Positions 51,038-58,952 of a stretch of 64,000 nt of DNA are shown in pieces. The stretch lies in NCBI RefSeq assembly GCF_011305535.1, contig NZ_CP049906.1, positions 434,001-498,000 of the forward strand. Direction: 5' to 3'. Made by a program: the position numbers and the translations under genes. This stretch comes from Diaphorobacter sp. HDW4B (GTDB lineage: Bacteria; Pseudomonadota; Gammaproteobacteria; Burkholderiales; Burkholderiaceae_C). Numbering within the stretch: the stretch's first letter is position 1; each line of letters opens with the position of its first letter. Under the pieces are notes generated by a model, which had not been told where the DNA came from, ran no database searches, and worked only from the letters and a program-made list of their open reading frames with translations.

Positions 51038-52537
51038 ATGCGCACGCTTTCCAAATCGAAATTGCTGGCCTTCCGCCAGTGTCCAAGGCGGCTCTGGTTG
51101 GAGGTGCACAAGCCCGAGTTGCGCGAGGACTCCAGCGCCACGCAGGCAAGTTTCGCCACGGGGCACAAGGTGGGTGAGATTGCCCAGCGGCTCTACGACC
51201 CCAACGGTGTCGGCGCGGTGCTCGATCCTTTCACTGAAGGATTTGATGAGGCCTTCGCACGCACCCAGACCTTGCTGCGGACCAAGCAGCCTATCTTCGA
51301 GGCGGGCTACAAAGCAGGAGGTGCGTTGGCGTTCGCTGACGTCATGCTGCCCGTGTCGCGCGCTGGAAAGTCCGTTTGGCGCATGGTGGAGGTCAAATCA
51401 TCCACCTCCGTCAAAAGTTATCACCGTGACGATGCGGCCGTGCAGGCCTTTGTGGCACGAGCGTGTGGCGTACCACTTTCTGCCATCGCACTGGCGCACA
51501 TCGACAGCTCCTGGGTGTATCCGGGCGGTGGCGACTACGAGGGCCTGCTTGTCGAAAGCGATTTGACCGAAGAGGCCTTCGCCAGAGAATCGGAGGTCCG
51601 CGACTGGATTGCTGGAGCGCAGTCGGTTGCGGCATCAAAGCGTGAGCCGAGCGTCGCCACGGGAGAGCAGTGCAATGACCCATATGCCTGTGGTTTCGCC
51701 GCGCATTGCCAGAGCCAGGAAACCCAGGCGGAGCAGCCCATTCACTGGCTGCCGGGGCCGTTCAGCGCGGCCCTGAAGACCCATGTGGCCGACAACGGTT
51801 TGACCGAACTGCGCGATGTGCCGGACAGCTTGCTCAACGAGCGGCAAAGGCGGGTCAAGTCGCAAACGCTTTCGGGCAAGGCGCACTTCGAGCAAGCCGC
51901 TGCGGCGCAGTCGTTGAGCGCCTACAAACTGCCCGCCTATTTCATGGACTTCGAGACCATCCAATTTGCGGTTCCGATCTGGAAGGGCACGAGACCCTAC
52001 CAACAGATTCCGTTCCAGTTCAGCGTGCATCGACTCTCGCGCACCGGCAAGCTGGAGCAGCAGGCGTTTCTCGATCTGTCGGGCAACGACCCATGCAGAT
52101 GTTTTGCCGAGGCCCTCATCGATGCCTGCGGAGAACGTGGCCCGATCTATGTCTACAACGGCGCGTTCGAGAAAAAGCGCATCAGCGATCTGGCCGAGTT
52201 CTTTGCCGATCTCTCGGAGTCGCTGCTGGCCTTGAACGAACGTGTGGTCGATCTGCTGCCGATCGCGCGCGCACATTTCTATCACCCGAGCCAGAAGGGC
52301 AGTTGGAGCATCAAGGCGGTGCTGCCTGCGCTTTGCCCCGATCTGAAATATGCCGATCTGGATGGCGTGCAGGACGGAGGGGCTGCCATGGATGCCTATC
52401 TGGAAGCTCTGGCGGTGCAGACGACACCCGCGCGCAAAGCGGAAATCGAAAAGCAATTGCTGGCGTATTGCGCGCTGGACACCTACGCACTGGTCCGACT
52501 GTGGGCCGCATTCACCGGAAACACACTGAAGAGTTGA
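51038..52537 (+). CDS. Fe-S RecB/Cas4-like nuclease with C-terminal DEDD exonuclease domain (DUF2779 type)
   Basis: This 499-residue protein has an N-terminal RecB/Cas4-like PD-(D/E)xK domain: Cys15 in FRQCPRRLW, Asp101 in ADVMLP, Glu118-x-Lys120 in VEVKSS, and a C-x5-C-x5-C cluster at 212, 218 and 224 that with Cys15 would hold a [4Fe-4S] centre. The C-terminal half begins YFMDFETIQF (Asp304-x-Glu306), contains YVYNGAFEKKRI and ends with CALDTYALVRLW, which together look like a DEDD-type exonuclease. Both sites look intact. The start at 51038 begins the conserved MRTLSKSKLL. It is 1 base from the WYL gene. Confidence 0.85.
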   Translation: MRTLSKSKLLAFRQCPRRLWLEVHKPELREDSSATQASFATGHKVGEIAQRLYDPNGVGAVLDPFTEGFDEAFARTQTLLRTKQPIFEAGYKAGGALAFADVMLPVSRAGKSVWRMVEVKSSTSVKSYHRDDAAVQAFVARACGVPLSAIALAHIDSSWVYPGGGDYEGLLVESDLTEEAFARESEVRDWIAGAQSVAASKREPSVATGEQCNDPYACGFAAHCQSQETQAEQPIHWLPGPFSAALKTHVADNGLTELRDVPDSLLNERQRRVKSQTLSGKAHFEQAAAAQSLSAYKLPAYFMDFETIQFAVPIWKGTRPYQQIPFQFSVHRLSRTGKLEQQAFLDLSGNDPCRCFAEALIDACGERGPIYVYNGAFEKKRISDLAEFFADLSESLLALNERVVDLLPIARAHFYHPSQKGSWSIKAVLPALCPDLKYADLDGVQDGGAAMDAYLEALAVQTTPARKAEIEKQLLAYCALDTYALVRLWAAFTGNTLKS

Positions 52538-52538
52538 T

Positions 52539-53513
52539 ATGCCGAAACGACCCGATACCCTGGAGACCGTGAAGCTGGCGATGGAACTGCTCAAACGCAT
52601 TCCACGCCACGGAAAAATCACCGCGCAGCAACTGCATGAGCAATTGATGGACGCGGGCATCCAACGCGAGCTGCGCTCGGTGCAGCGTCAGTTGGAAATG
52701 CTCAGCGAACATTTCGACATCGAGCGCGATGATCGCAGCCGTCCTTATGGCTACTCATGGCAGAAGGACTCCAAGGCTTTTGCGCTGCCTTATCTCACGA
52801 CACAGGAAGCGCTATTGTTGCGTCTGGCCGAGGAGCATCTCAGGCAACTGCTGCCAACGCGTCTGATGCGCTCCATGGATGCCTTCTTTGCGCAGGCGCG
52901 TCGCAATCTGCATGGCAACGAAAATGCGAAGCTGGAGCGCGAGTGGCCCAAGAAGATCCGGGTCGTGGCAACCAGCCAGCCTCTGTTGCCGCCGACGATT
53001 TCGCAGGACGTATTCGCGTCGGTGACCGAAGCCCTCTATTCCAACAAATGGCTGACGCTGGACTACCGCAATGCCAACAAGAAGCGCAGCACGGCCGAAG
53101 TGATGCCGCTGGGCTTGGCACAACAGGGACCGAGGTTCTATCTGGTGTGCCGTTACCGCGACTACCAGAACGAGCGCAGTCTGGCCATGCACCGCATTCT
53201 CGGAGCCAAGGTCAGCACGCTTTCATTCGATCGTCCGTCGGAGTTCGATCTGAAAAAATACGACGACGACGGCCGCTTTGGTTTCGGCAACGGCAAGCGC
53301 GTTCGCTTGTCCTTCCAGATCGAGAACGCCGCCGGATACCACTTGCTGGAATCGATGTTGTCGCAGGACCAGCAATCGGAAGAGTTGCCCAATGGTGACC
53401 TGAAGATCACCGCTACCGTGGTGGACAGCGCCATGCTGGAGTGGTGGCTGCGAGGCTTCGGTGATGCGGTGAAAGAGGTCACGCGCACGCCAGTGGACGA
53501 GGTTGCCGTTTGA
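52539..53513 (+). CDS. WYL-domain transcriptional regulator
   Basis: This 324-residue regulator has an N-terminal winged helix (about 5-70, with HEQLMDAGIQRELRSVQRQL), a WYL domain (WLTLDYRNAN, then FYLVCRYRDYQNERSLAMHRI) and a C-terminal WCX region ending EWWLRGFGD. It starts 1 base after the nuclease stop. WYL proteins sense nucleic acid or nucleotide ligands and often control defence genes. This one is the best candidate for binding the GCGAC-N7-GTCGC sites upstream of the same genes (inference). Confidence 0.88.
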   Translation: MPKRPDTLETVKLAMELLKRIPRHGKITAQQLHEQLMDAGIQRELRSVQRQLEMLSEHFDIERDDRSRPYGYSWQKDSKAFALPYLTTQEALLLRLAEEHLRQLLPTRLMRSMDAFFAQARRNLHGNENAKLEREWPKKIRVVATSQPLLPPTISQDVFASVTEALYSNKWLTLDYRNANKKRSTAEVMPLGLAQQGPRFYLVCRYRDYQNERSLAMHRILGAKVSTLSFDRPSEFDLKKYDDDGRFGFGNGKRVRLSFQIENAAGYHLLESMLSQDQQSEELPNGDLKITATVVDSAMLEWWLRGFGDAVKEVTRTPVDEVAV

Positions 53514-53557
53514 GCGTTCGGCGGCAAGCGGCGCGCTGCGTCGGAGCTGGCGCGTAG

Positions 53558-53917
53558 TCAGTAGTAAGGGGTGGGCTCGCGGCCCAACCCCGCGATGAAC
53601 CACTCGATGTTCTTCTTCTTCAACTTGAGCAGGTAAAGAATCTTGCTGCAGAACACCGCCGGACCTTCGGAGTTGCGCTGCCAGTGAAAAATGCCGTCGA
53701 GCCGACCCACCAGTTCCACGCACGCATCGTAGGTCTTGTCGTTGTAGCTCGACGATCAGTAGATGCGGATGGCGAGCATCTTTTCGTCTTCGCTGAGCTT
53801 GGATTTCTCCAGAACTGCAAAGGGCGCTTCGCGAAAAATGAAGGCATCCGTGAAAACGGTCCGAAAAAACTCCTGAGACAACTCACCTTTTCTGGTGCTG
53901 GATGTCGTGCTGCTCAT
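53558..53917 (-). pseudogene. Small gene interrupted by in-frame TGA
   Basis: From ATG at 53917 (preceded by a very strong GGAGGAG site) the frame reads MSSTTSSTRKGELSQEFFRT to LAIRIY, then TGA at 53756-53758. It continues in the same frame with SSSYNDKTYDACVELVGRLD and on to a stop at 53558. Both halves look like real protein, with 53 and 65 codons. A TGG-to-TGA nonsense change is the simplest reading; readthrough cannot be excluded. It follows the Cys-rich gene by 24 bases as the second gene of a leftward operon. The family is unknown. Confidence 0.65.
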
Positions 53918-53941
53918 TGGATCTCCTCCCTCGTTGGTCAA

Positions 53942-54520
53942 TCAGTTGGATTTGGCGATCAGCGCATTCACGTTGTTCACCAACGACTGCACCCTCGCGA
54001 CGCGGTGCTCTGCTTGAAGGCATTGCTCCCAGAAGGACTCCTCGAACACTTTGTTCAGAGCGATTTCAAAGCGCTCCCCTGAATCGAGGAGGTCCACGAT
54101 TCCGTGTGCGATGGAGTAGTACTCGTTCGACATTCCCTCGTTCATATTGCAGCAGGTACCCATCGGATCGGCCTGCCACAGCAGCAGACTCATGGTGTTT
54201 ACGTCGATACGTCGATTGACCAGAACGGGCTTGGGCTGACGAAACACGTCGAGGCGATCCTGCTCTTCCAGCTTGTCGGTCAATTGAACAAGATGTTCTT
54301 CACGCTGCTCAGGTGAGAGCTTGGCAGCATCGAAGCGTGCAGCAAAGGCTTGGGTCACGGCTTCTCTGGCGCTGCTTCCATTGGCGCGCTGCTGCACGAT
54401 GGTCTGCGCTTCCGGCAGGTATTCAAATTCACCGCTCACTTCAAGACCATCGAAGCATCCGCAACCGGTCTGCATGATGTCCATCTGCACGAGGACGTCG
54501 TTGAGAAATTCTTTGTCCAT
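53942..54520 (-). CDS. Hypothetical protein with CxC and CC motifs
   Basis: This 192-residue acidic, mainly helical protein starts MDKEFLNDVLVQMD with AGAGGT about 9 bases upstream. Cys20 and Cys22 (TGCGCFDG) and a Cys-Cys pair (GTCCNMNEG) might bind metal. I recognise no family. It has no signal peptide or membrane segment. An island operator copy lies about 90 bases upstream and the TGA-interrupted gene lies downstream, so the two form a unit of the same regulon (inference). Confidence 0.65.
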   Translation of the reverse strand: MDKEFLNDVLVQMDIMQTGCGCFDGLEVSGEFEYLPEAQTIVQQRANGSSAREAVTQAFAARFDAAKLSPEQREEHLVQLTDKLEEQDRLDVFRQPKPVLVNRRIDVNTMSLLLWQADPMGTCCNMNEGMSNEYYSIAHGIVDLLDSGERFEIALNKVFEESFWEQCLQAEHRVARVQSLVNNVNALIAKSN

Positions 54521-54608
54521 GGGCTCTGTACCTCTTGTTTGAAACTCGGATCGGGTGCCGACACCATTTGCTGAACCGGCTCTTTTGATTCCCAATGTAG
54601 TGTTCGAG

Positions 54609-54625
54609 ACGACAAATCGTGTCGC
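54609..54625. promoter_or_regulatory. Island operator (ACGAC-N7-GTCGC)
   Basis: ACGAC-AAATCGT-GTCGC differs by one base from the perfect palindrome at 48741 and shares GTGTCGCA with the copies at 47498 and 48741. It lies upstream of the leftward Cys-rich gene. Confidence 0.55.
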
Positions 54626-54688
54626 ACTCGACAGGTCGTGGGGTTCATACGTGATTTGAGCGTGCTGCTTTTTTCCCCTTGCAGACCG

Positions 54689-55597
54689 TTATCGTTTGGT
54701 GGTGCTCTTCTTGCCCGCAGCATCAAACCCCGGCGCCAGTGGCGCGCTGGAGACTCCGTCCAGTTGAGCTGGGTCCTGCAGGCGCAGTCGAAACTCGGGT
54801 CCACGCAAGGAGGCCTCCGGGCTGCAGTCCACCTGCCATTGACGCAGAACATAGCCTGCCACGGCGGCGCGCAGATGCACCACCAGTCGCCCATTCTTCA
54901 TGCCAAAGTCCTTGGCAATGACCTTGGGGTGCGGGTGTGCGGGGTGGGGCACCAAGGTCAACGCCAGCTGTCGTTGCCATTGTTCATCGGCCTCGATCAG
55001 TTCGTCGGCTGTTGGCGGCGCAAGAGCATCCGATGTCTTCACCCGCTCCATGCGCGTCAACACCAGATCCCGAAAATGCCCTTTCACCCGATCGAATGCC
55101 CGCACATGCCAACGCAGGCCGGAGTCCACGATGGAATGCGGCACGATCACGCGCTCCCCAGGCCCTTTCTTCATGGAGTGGTAGGTCAACGAAAGCGTCT
55201 GTCGGTTGCGGATGGCGCGCGTAATGGTGGCCAGCGTGTCCAGTGACGGCTGGTTCAGGCGCTCCGGCGTCGCATGCGAAATCAGCTCGCCAGTGGCCAC
55301 AGGTTCGCCCGCACCGAAGCCGGAAGTCAGTGCTGCAAGCGTGCGGTTCACATCATGCTGGAACAGCGGGCGAAAGCTCGGCAGGTAGCGGTACACCTTC
55401 TGCTCGTACTGAACGTTCTTCGGTGCCAGTTCCTTGTAGAGCGCCATGTCTCTGGTTCCCGCAGCCGTGGCTACTTCGAAGCGCTCCAGCACATGCTTTC
55501 GTGCCACCTCGCCGAAGAACCACACGCGGAACTCGATGAAGGCAAGGCGCTGTCGTTGAGCGGCGGACAGGGTCGCGGGGGCTGTGGCGTTGTTCAT
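54689..55597 (-). CDS. BrxR/CapW-like WYL-domain regulator
   Basis: This 302-residue protein has the N-terminal winged helix typical of BrxR/CapW proteins (RQRLAFIEFRVWFFGEVARK, then ELAPKNVQYEQKVYRYLPSF), a WYL domain (LSLTYHSMKKGPGERVIVPH, GLRWHVRAFD) and a C-terminal domain. The ATG at 55597 is used; a TTG 54 bases upstream is possible. It is divergent from the phosphatase gene across 102 bases that contain an inverted repeat. BrxR/CapW proteins repress phage-defence operons, which suggests it controls the phosphatase. Confidence 0.85.
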   Translation of the reverse strand: MNNATAPATLSAAQRQRLAFIEFRVWFFGEVARKHVLERFEVATAAGTRDMALYKELAPKNVQYEQKVYRYLPSFRPLFQHDVNRTLAALTSGFGAGEPVATGELISHATPERLNQPSLDTLATITRAIRNRQTLSLTYHSMKKGPGERVIVPHSIVDSGLRWHVRAFDRVKGHFRDLVLTRMERVKTSDALAPPTADELIEADEQWQRQLALTLVPHPAHPHPKVIAKDFGMKNGRLVVHLRAAVAGYVLRQWQVDCSPEASLRGPEFRLRLQDPAQLDGVSSAPLAPGFDAAGKKSTTKR

Positions 55598-55642
55598 GTG
55601 GAGTTGTGGCTCAAATGCAATAGAGGCGAAGTCTAGCACCAA

Positions 55643-55687
55643 TGAAATCAAATTGATGCCATAATGAAAGCGATTAAAATGATTTCA
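55643..55687. promoter_or_regulatory. Inverted repeat in divergent WYL/phosphatase promoter
   Basis: TGAAATCA (55643) and TGATTTCA (55680) are inverted copies 29 bases apart in the AT-rich gap between the BrxR-like gene and the phosphatase gene. The left copy overlaps ATCAA-A-TTGAT. These are candidate half-sites for the WYL regulator. Confidence 0.45.
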
Positions 55688-55699
55688 CATGGAGGATTC

Positions 55700-56776
55700 A
55701 TGAAGCTGGTTCAAGGGTTGGCATCGGGTGATCTGGACATTGTTGGCGATGTGCATGGCGAATACGACGCGCTGTGCCAATTGCTTCAACACCTGGGATA
55801 TGACGAGCAAGGCAACCACCCACAAGGGCGGAGTCTGGTGTTCGTCGGTGATCTGTGCGACCGCGGGCCGAACACACCAGCAGTCCTCGCACGGGTGCAG
55901 CAACTGGTTCAGGCTGGCCGGGCGCAGGTGGCGCTGGGAAACCACGAAATCAACTTGCTGCGTGACGATGCCAAGGACGGCGCCGGATGGTTCTTCGACG
56001 AACGGGAGCAACGCGATCAGCACAAGTACGCACCGTTCGCTCGCGTGGCGGACACGGAGCGCGAGCGGGTTCTGGCGTTCGTCTCCACGCTTCCCATCGC
56101 GTTGGAGCGGGATGACATCCGCATCGTCCATGCCTCCTGGCTGCAGGACAAGATCGACCGAGTGCGTGACCTTCCCTTGAGCGCCCTGTGTGATCAATAC
56201 GATGCGTGGGAGGGCTCTGCCGACGAGATCGCCAGCACTACCGACTTGGGTCAGCGCATGCAAGACGAACTCGTCGACTGGCCCTGGGGTCTGGAAGACC
56301 GCGACCGCACCCCACCGTTTCTGCATGCGCGCGCCGAACACGAAGCCAACAAGCAGATGCTTAATCCGCTGAAAGTGTTGACCTCCGGGGTCGAGCGCAA
56401 GGGCCGCAAGCCATTCTTCGCCGGTGGCAAATGGCGCTTCGCCGATCGAGTCGCCTGGTGGGATGACTACGAGCATGCAACGCCCGTGGTGGTGGGGCAC
56501 TACTGGCGCCGACTCAACCCGATCAACCGCGCCGACGTGGGCAAGGAAGACATCGACCTGTTCGACGAAATCAAGCCCCTGCACTGGCATGGAAAGCGTG
56601 GCAACGTCTTCTGCGTCGACTACTCCGCAGGCGGCCGCTGGGCCGAGCGCAAGGCCAGCGCGCCGCTGGGCAAGGACTACAAACTCGCCGCGCTGCGCTG
56701 GCCAGAGCGGGTTCTGACCTTCGACGATGGCAGCACCCTTGCAACCGAAGGTTTTGAGAAGGGCGGCGACATCTGA
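55700..56776 (+). CDS. PP1/PNKP-like metallophosphoesterase
   Basis: This 358-residue calcineurin-type phosphatase has GDVHG at 16-20, GDLCDRGP at 50-57, GNHE at 80-83, a His in IVHASW and VVVGHYW. All metal-binding motifs are intact. It resembles bacterial PrpA/ApaH and the phosphatase module of bacterial PNKP, which removes terminal phosphates from nucleic acids. GGAGG lies just upstream of the ATG. A BrxR-like regulator faces it and a small hypothetical gene follows, so a role in RNA/nucleotide processing during stress or infection is plausible. Confidence 0.88.
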   Translation: MKLVQGLASGDLDIVGDVHGEYDALCQLLQHLGYDEQGNHPQGRSLVFVGDLCDRGPNTPAVLARVQQLVQAGRAQVALGNHEINLLRDDAKDGAGWFFDEREQRDQHKYAPFARVADTERERVLAFVSTLPIALERDDIRIVHASWLQDKIDRVRDLPLSALCDQYDAWEGSADEIASTTDLGQRMQDELVDWPWGLEDRDRTPPFLHARAEHEANKQMLNPLKVLTSGVERKGRKPFFAGGKWRFADRVAWWDDYEHATPVVVGHYWRRLNPINRADVGKEDIDLFDEIKPLHWHGKRGNVFCVDYSAGGRWAERKASAPLGKDYKLAALRWPERVLTFDDGSTLATEGFEKGGDI

Positions 56777-56863
56777 TCGGGCAGTCGATCCACGCAAGTC
56801 CGGTCAGTTCCACAACCGATTGGGCCGAGCTTCATCGGCCCGGAAAGGCAAGGTGATCTCTTT

Positions 56864-57322
56864 ATGTACAACATCCACAGACACGAAATCTACCGATTCG
56901 AGAACGATGGACTGCTGTACCGGACGTACTACTTCGAAGACGGAGAGATCGCCTTCACCGTGACCGGCGACACACTGCGGCTAGGTCTCGTCACCAAGGA
57001 GGACCTCCAGTGGAGCTGGGACTGGATGGAATCGCTGCCCTGTGTGCAGGAGACCTCCACGCTCGTCAACGCACACTCCCAACCATTGCGCGTACTGCGC
57101 CATATCGCACAGCGGATCGCGCAATATGTGGGGAAACACCGGTCCATGTTCTTCTATTACAAGGTGGTCAACGATCCTCGGCAGATGAGGATCTATGACC
57201 GGCTTGTGGCGCGCCATGCGGGCGTGGCCGGGCTTTATGAGCAGACGCGGGATGCTGCTGGGGAGTATGTGATGTTCACTTTGAAGGGGTCGGTTTGGCT
57301 CGCTCCCACATTGCCAAATTGA
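56864..57322 (+). CDS. Hypothetical protein
   Basis: This 152-residue protein starts MYNIHRHEIYRFENDGLLYR with AAGGTGA 7 bases upstream. It has beta-rich N-terminal and helical central parts, many Tyr/Phe/Trp residues, and no signal or membrane segment. I recognise no family. It lies 87 bases after the phosphatase on the same strand and may be co-transcribed with it. Confidence 0.65.
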   Translation: MYNIHRHEIYRFENDGLLYRTYYFEDGEIAFTVTGDTLRLGLVTKEDLQWSWDWMESLPCVQETSTLVNAHSQPLRVLRHIAQRIAQYVGKHRSMFFYYKVVNDPRQMRIYDRLVARHAGVAGLYEQTRDAAGEYVMFTLKGSVWLAPTLPN

Positions 57323-57521
57323 TGTTCGAGATGCACATTGCCATTTTTCTATTGTTTCGCATGTGTTGTGGCCTATGAATGATGGGTCTATCACTATCTG
57401 GACATCGGGTAATTGAAACTTTCGCTGCCGAGGAAAAAATATCGAAATCGGACATGGTTTGTCCAAACACTCACTTACGATTCGTTTCATCGAACCGAAA
57501 TTCAGCGAGAACAACAGACCA

Positions 57522-58424
57522 ATGTCCACTTCTTCCTTCGACACCATCGCCTACCGCCTCAGCGAGATTCTTTTGCGGCTGAATGCTGGGGAGGCTCTGG
57601 AAATCAAGAAACTGGCCGACGACTTTGCGGTCAATGAGCGCACGATTCGGCGCGATCTGAACGAGAGGTTCAGCTTTTTGGGATTGGAAAAGAAGGGCAG
57701 CCGCTATACCTTGCCGCGCTACAAGCTGGGTACTTACAGTCAACAGGATGTGCAGCGGATCGCGAGCCTGGCTGGGTTGCAAGGCATGTCGCCACGGTTA
57801 TCCAGCGATTTTCTTGGAGACCTGCTCGACAACAGTTTGCGCGGGGCCTTGTTGGTGCATGGCACGCGGGCCGAGGACATCAGCGGCAAGGAGCACGAGT
57901 TGGCGCAACTGCGTGTCGGGATTCAGGATTCCCGCATTGTTCAGTTTGAATATTGCAAGCCGGATGACACGCGCAAGATGGTCAGTGTGAACCCATACAA
58001 GCTGGCTTTGAGTGATGGGTCCTGGTATCTGCAGGCGACGGATCAGGGCAAGGTCAAATCGTATGCAGTATCTCGCATTGATCGCTTGCTGGTGACCTCT
58101 GACAGTTTCTCGCCGGATGCGTCGGTGCACGAATATCTCAAAAGTGAGGACACGATTTGGCTGAATCAGGAAAAGGCCAAGGTCGTGCTCAAGGTGGCTC
58201 CGCCGGCGGCTTCGTATTTTCAGCGGCGTCAGCTGATCGGGAGCCAGAAAATCGAGATGACGCTGGAAGACGGCGAGATTCTGGTGTCGGGATTGATCGC
58301 GCATCCCAACCAGATTCTGCCGGTGGTTCGATATTGGATTCCATATATCCGCGTGATCAGCCCGGACGGGCTGCAGGCTGAGCTGGACGCTCAGCTCAAG
58401 GCTTATCTGGGCGTTCCCGGGTAA
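57522..58424 (+). CDS. WYL-domain transcriptional regulator (third in island)
   Basis: This 300-residue protein has a DeoR-type helix-turn-helix (EIKKLADDFAVNERTIRRDL) near residues 24-43, a WYL domain (VQFEYCKPDDTRKMVSVNPY, GSWYLQATDQ) and a C-terminal WCX-like part. The ATG at 57522 begins STSSFDTIAYRL; an upstream in-frame ATG at 57459 adds an unlikely extension. GGACA-N5-TGTCC at 57451-57465 may be its operator. It ends the island before the zinc-ribbon genes. Confidence 0.87.
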   Translation: MSTSSFDTIAYRLSEILLRLNAGEALEIKKLADDFAVNERTIRRDLNERFSFLGLEKKGSRYTLPRYKLGTYSQQDVQRIASLAGLQGMSPRLSSDFLGDLLDNSLRGALLVHGTRAEDISGKEHELAQLRVGIQDSRIVQFEYCKPDDTRKMVSVNPYKLALSDGSWYLQATDQGKVKSYAVSRIDRLLVTSDSFSPDASVHEYLKSEDTIWLNQEKAKVVLKVAPPAASYFQRRQLIGSQKIEMTLEDGEILVSGLIAHPNQILPVVRYWIPYIRVISPDGLQAELDAQLKAYLGVPG

Positions 58425-58572
58425 TCCACCCATCCATTGGTTTTGAGATGACTGCCGGTTTTTTCCGGTAGCGGGCAGGCTCGTCTACGCATTTTCAACA
58501 TAACCGCTAACAGGGCGGGTGGGCGGAGCCTTGTCCGGATTCCGACGACACAGACAACAGGGAGAAGAAGCA

Positions 58573-58914
58573 ATGTCCTTTTGCAGAGGCTGCGGCCATC
58601 AGATTCATGAGACGGCGGAAAGCTGTCCGCAATGCGGGGCAGTGACCGCTCACAAAGCGTTGCGCGAAGAACAGGGTGGCACCTTGTGGCTTCCCGTGCC
58701 ATCGCTGGTATGCGGCGTCATTGTGGCGCTTGCATTGTTCGATGAAGGCGATTGGGACATGGACCAGGTGATCGGATGCATTGGCTTTTCCGCAGTCGCC
58801 ATGGTGCTTGGAGGCATCAGTCTCGCCAAGCAGAAGAAGGGCGCTGGGATGGCCATTGCGGGCCTGATCTTGGGCGGCATTGGGCTGCTCGGCGCGATGG
58901 GATCGAAATTTTGA
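58573..58914 (+). CDS. Zinc-ribbon membrane protein
   Basis: This 113-residue protein has an N-terminal zinc ribbon (FCRGCGHQIHETAESCPQCG, C-x2-C and C-x2-C) followed by two or three hydrophobic segments (DUF4190-like). GGGAGAAG precedes the ATG. It is the first of four small genes that combine zinc ribbons, membrane segments or lipid anchors. The function is unknown; such proteins often tune membrane assembly or stress sensing. Confidence 0.82.
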   Translation: MSFCRGCGHQIHETAESCPQCGAVTAHKALREEQGGTLWLPVPSLVCGVIVALALFDEGDWDMDQVIGCIGFSAVAMVLGGISLAKQKKGAGMAIAGLILGGIGLLGAMGSKF

Positions 58915-58952
58915 TTTTTTGAATATCAAGTCAACAACCGGAGGTAAGAGAG

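Noticed and set aside
53558-53917. Selenocysteine at the in-frame TGA
   Set aside because: No SECIS-like hairpin is evident right after the TGA, and the context gives no redox motif; a nonsense change is simpler.
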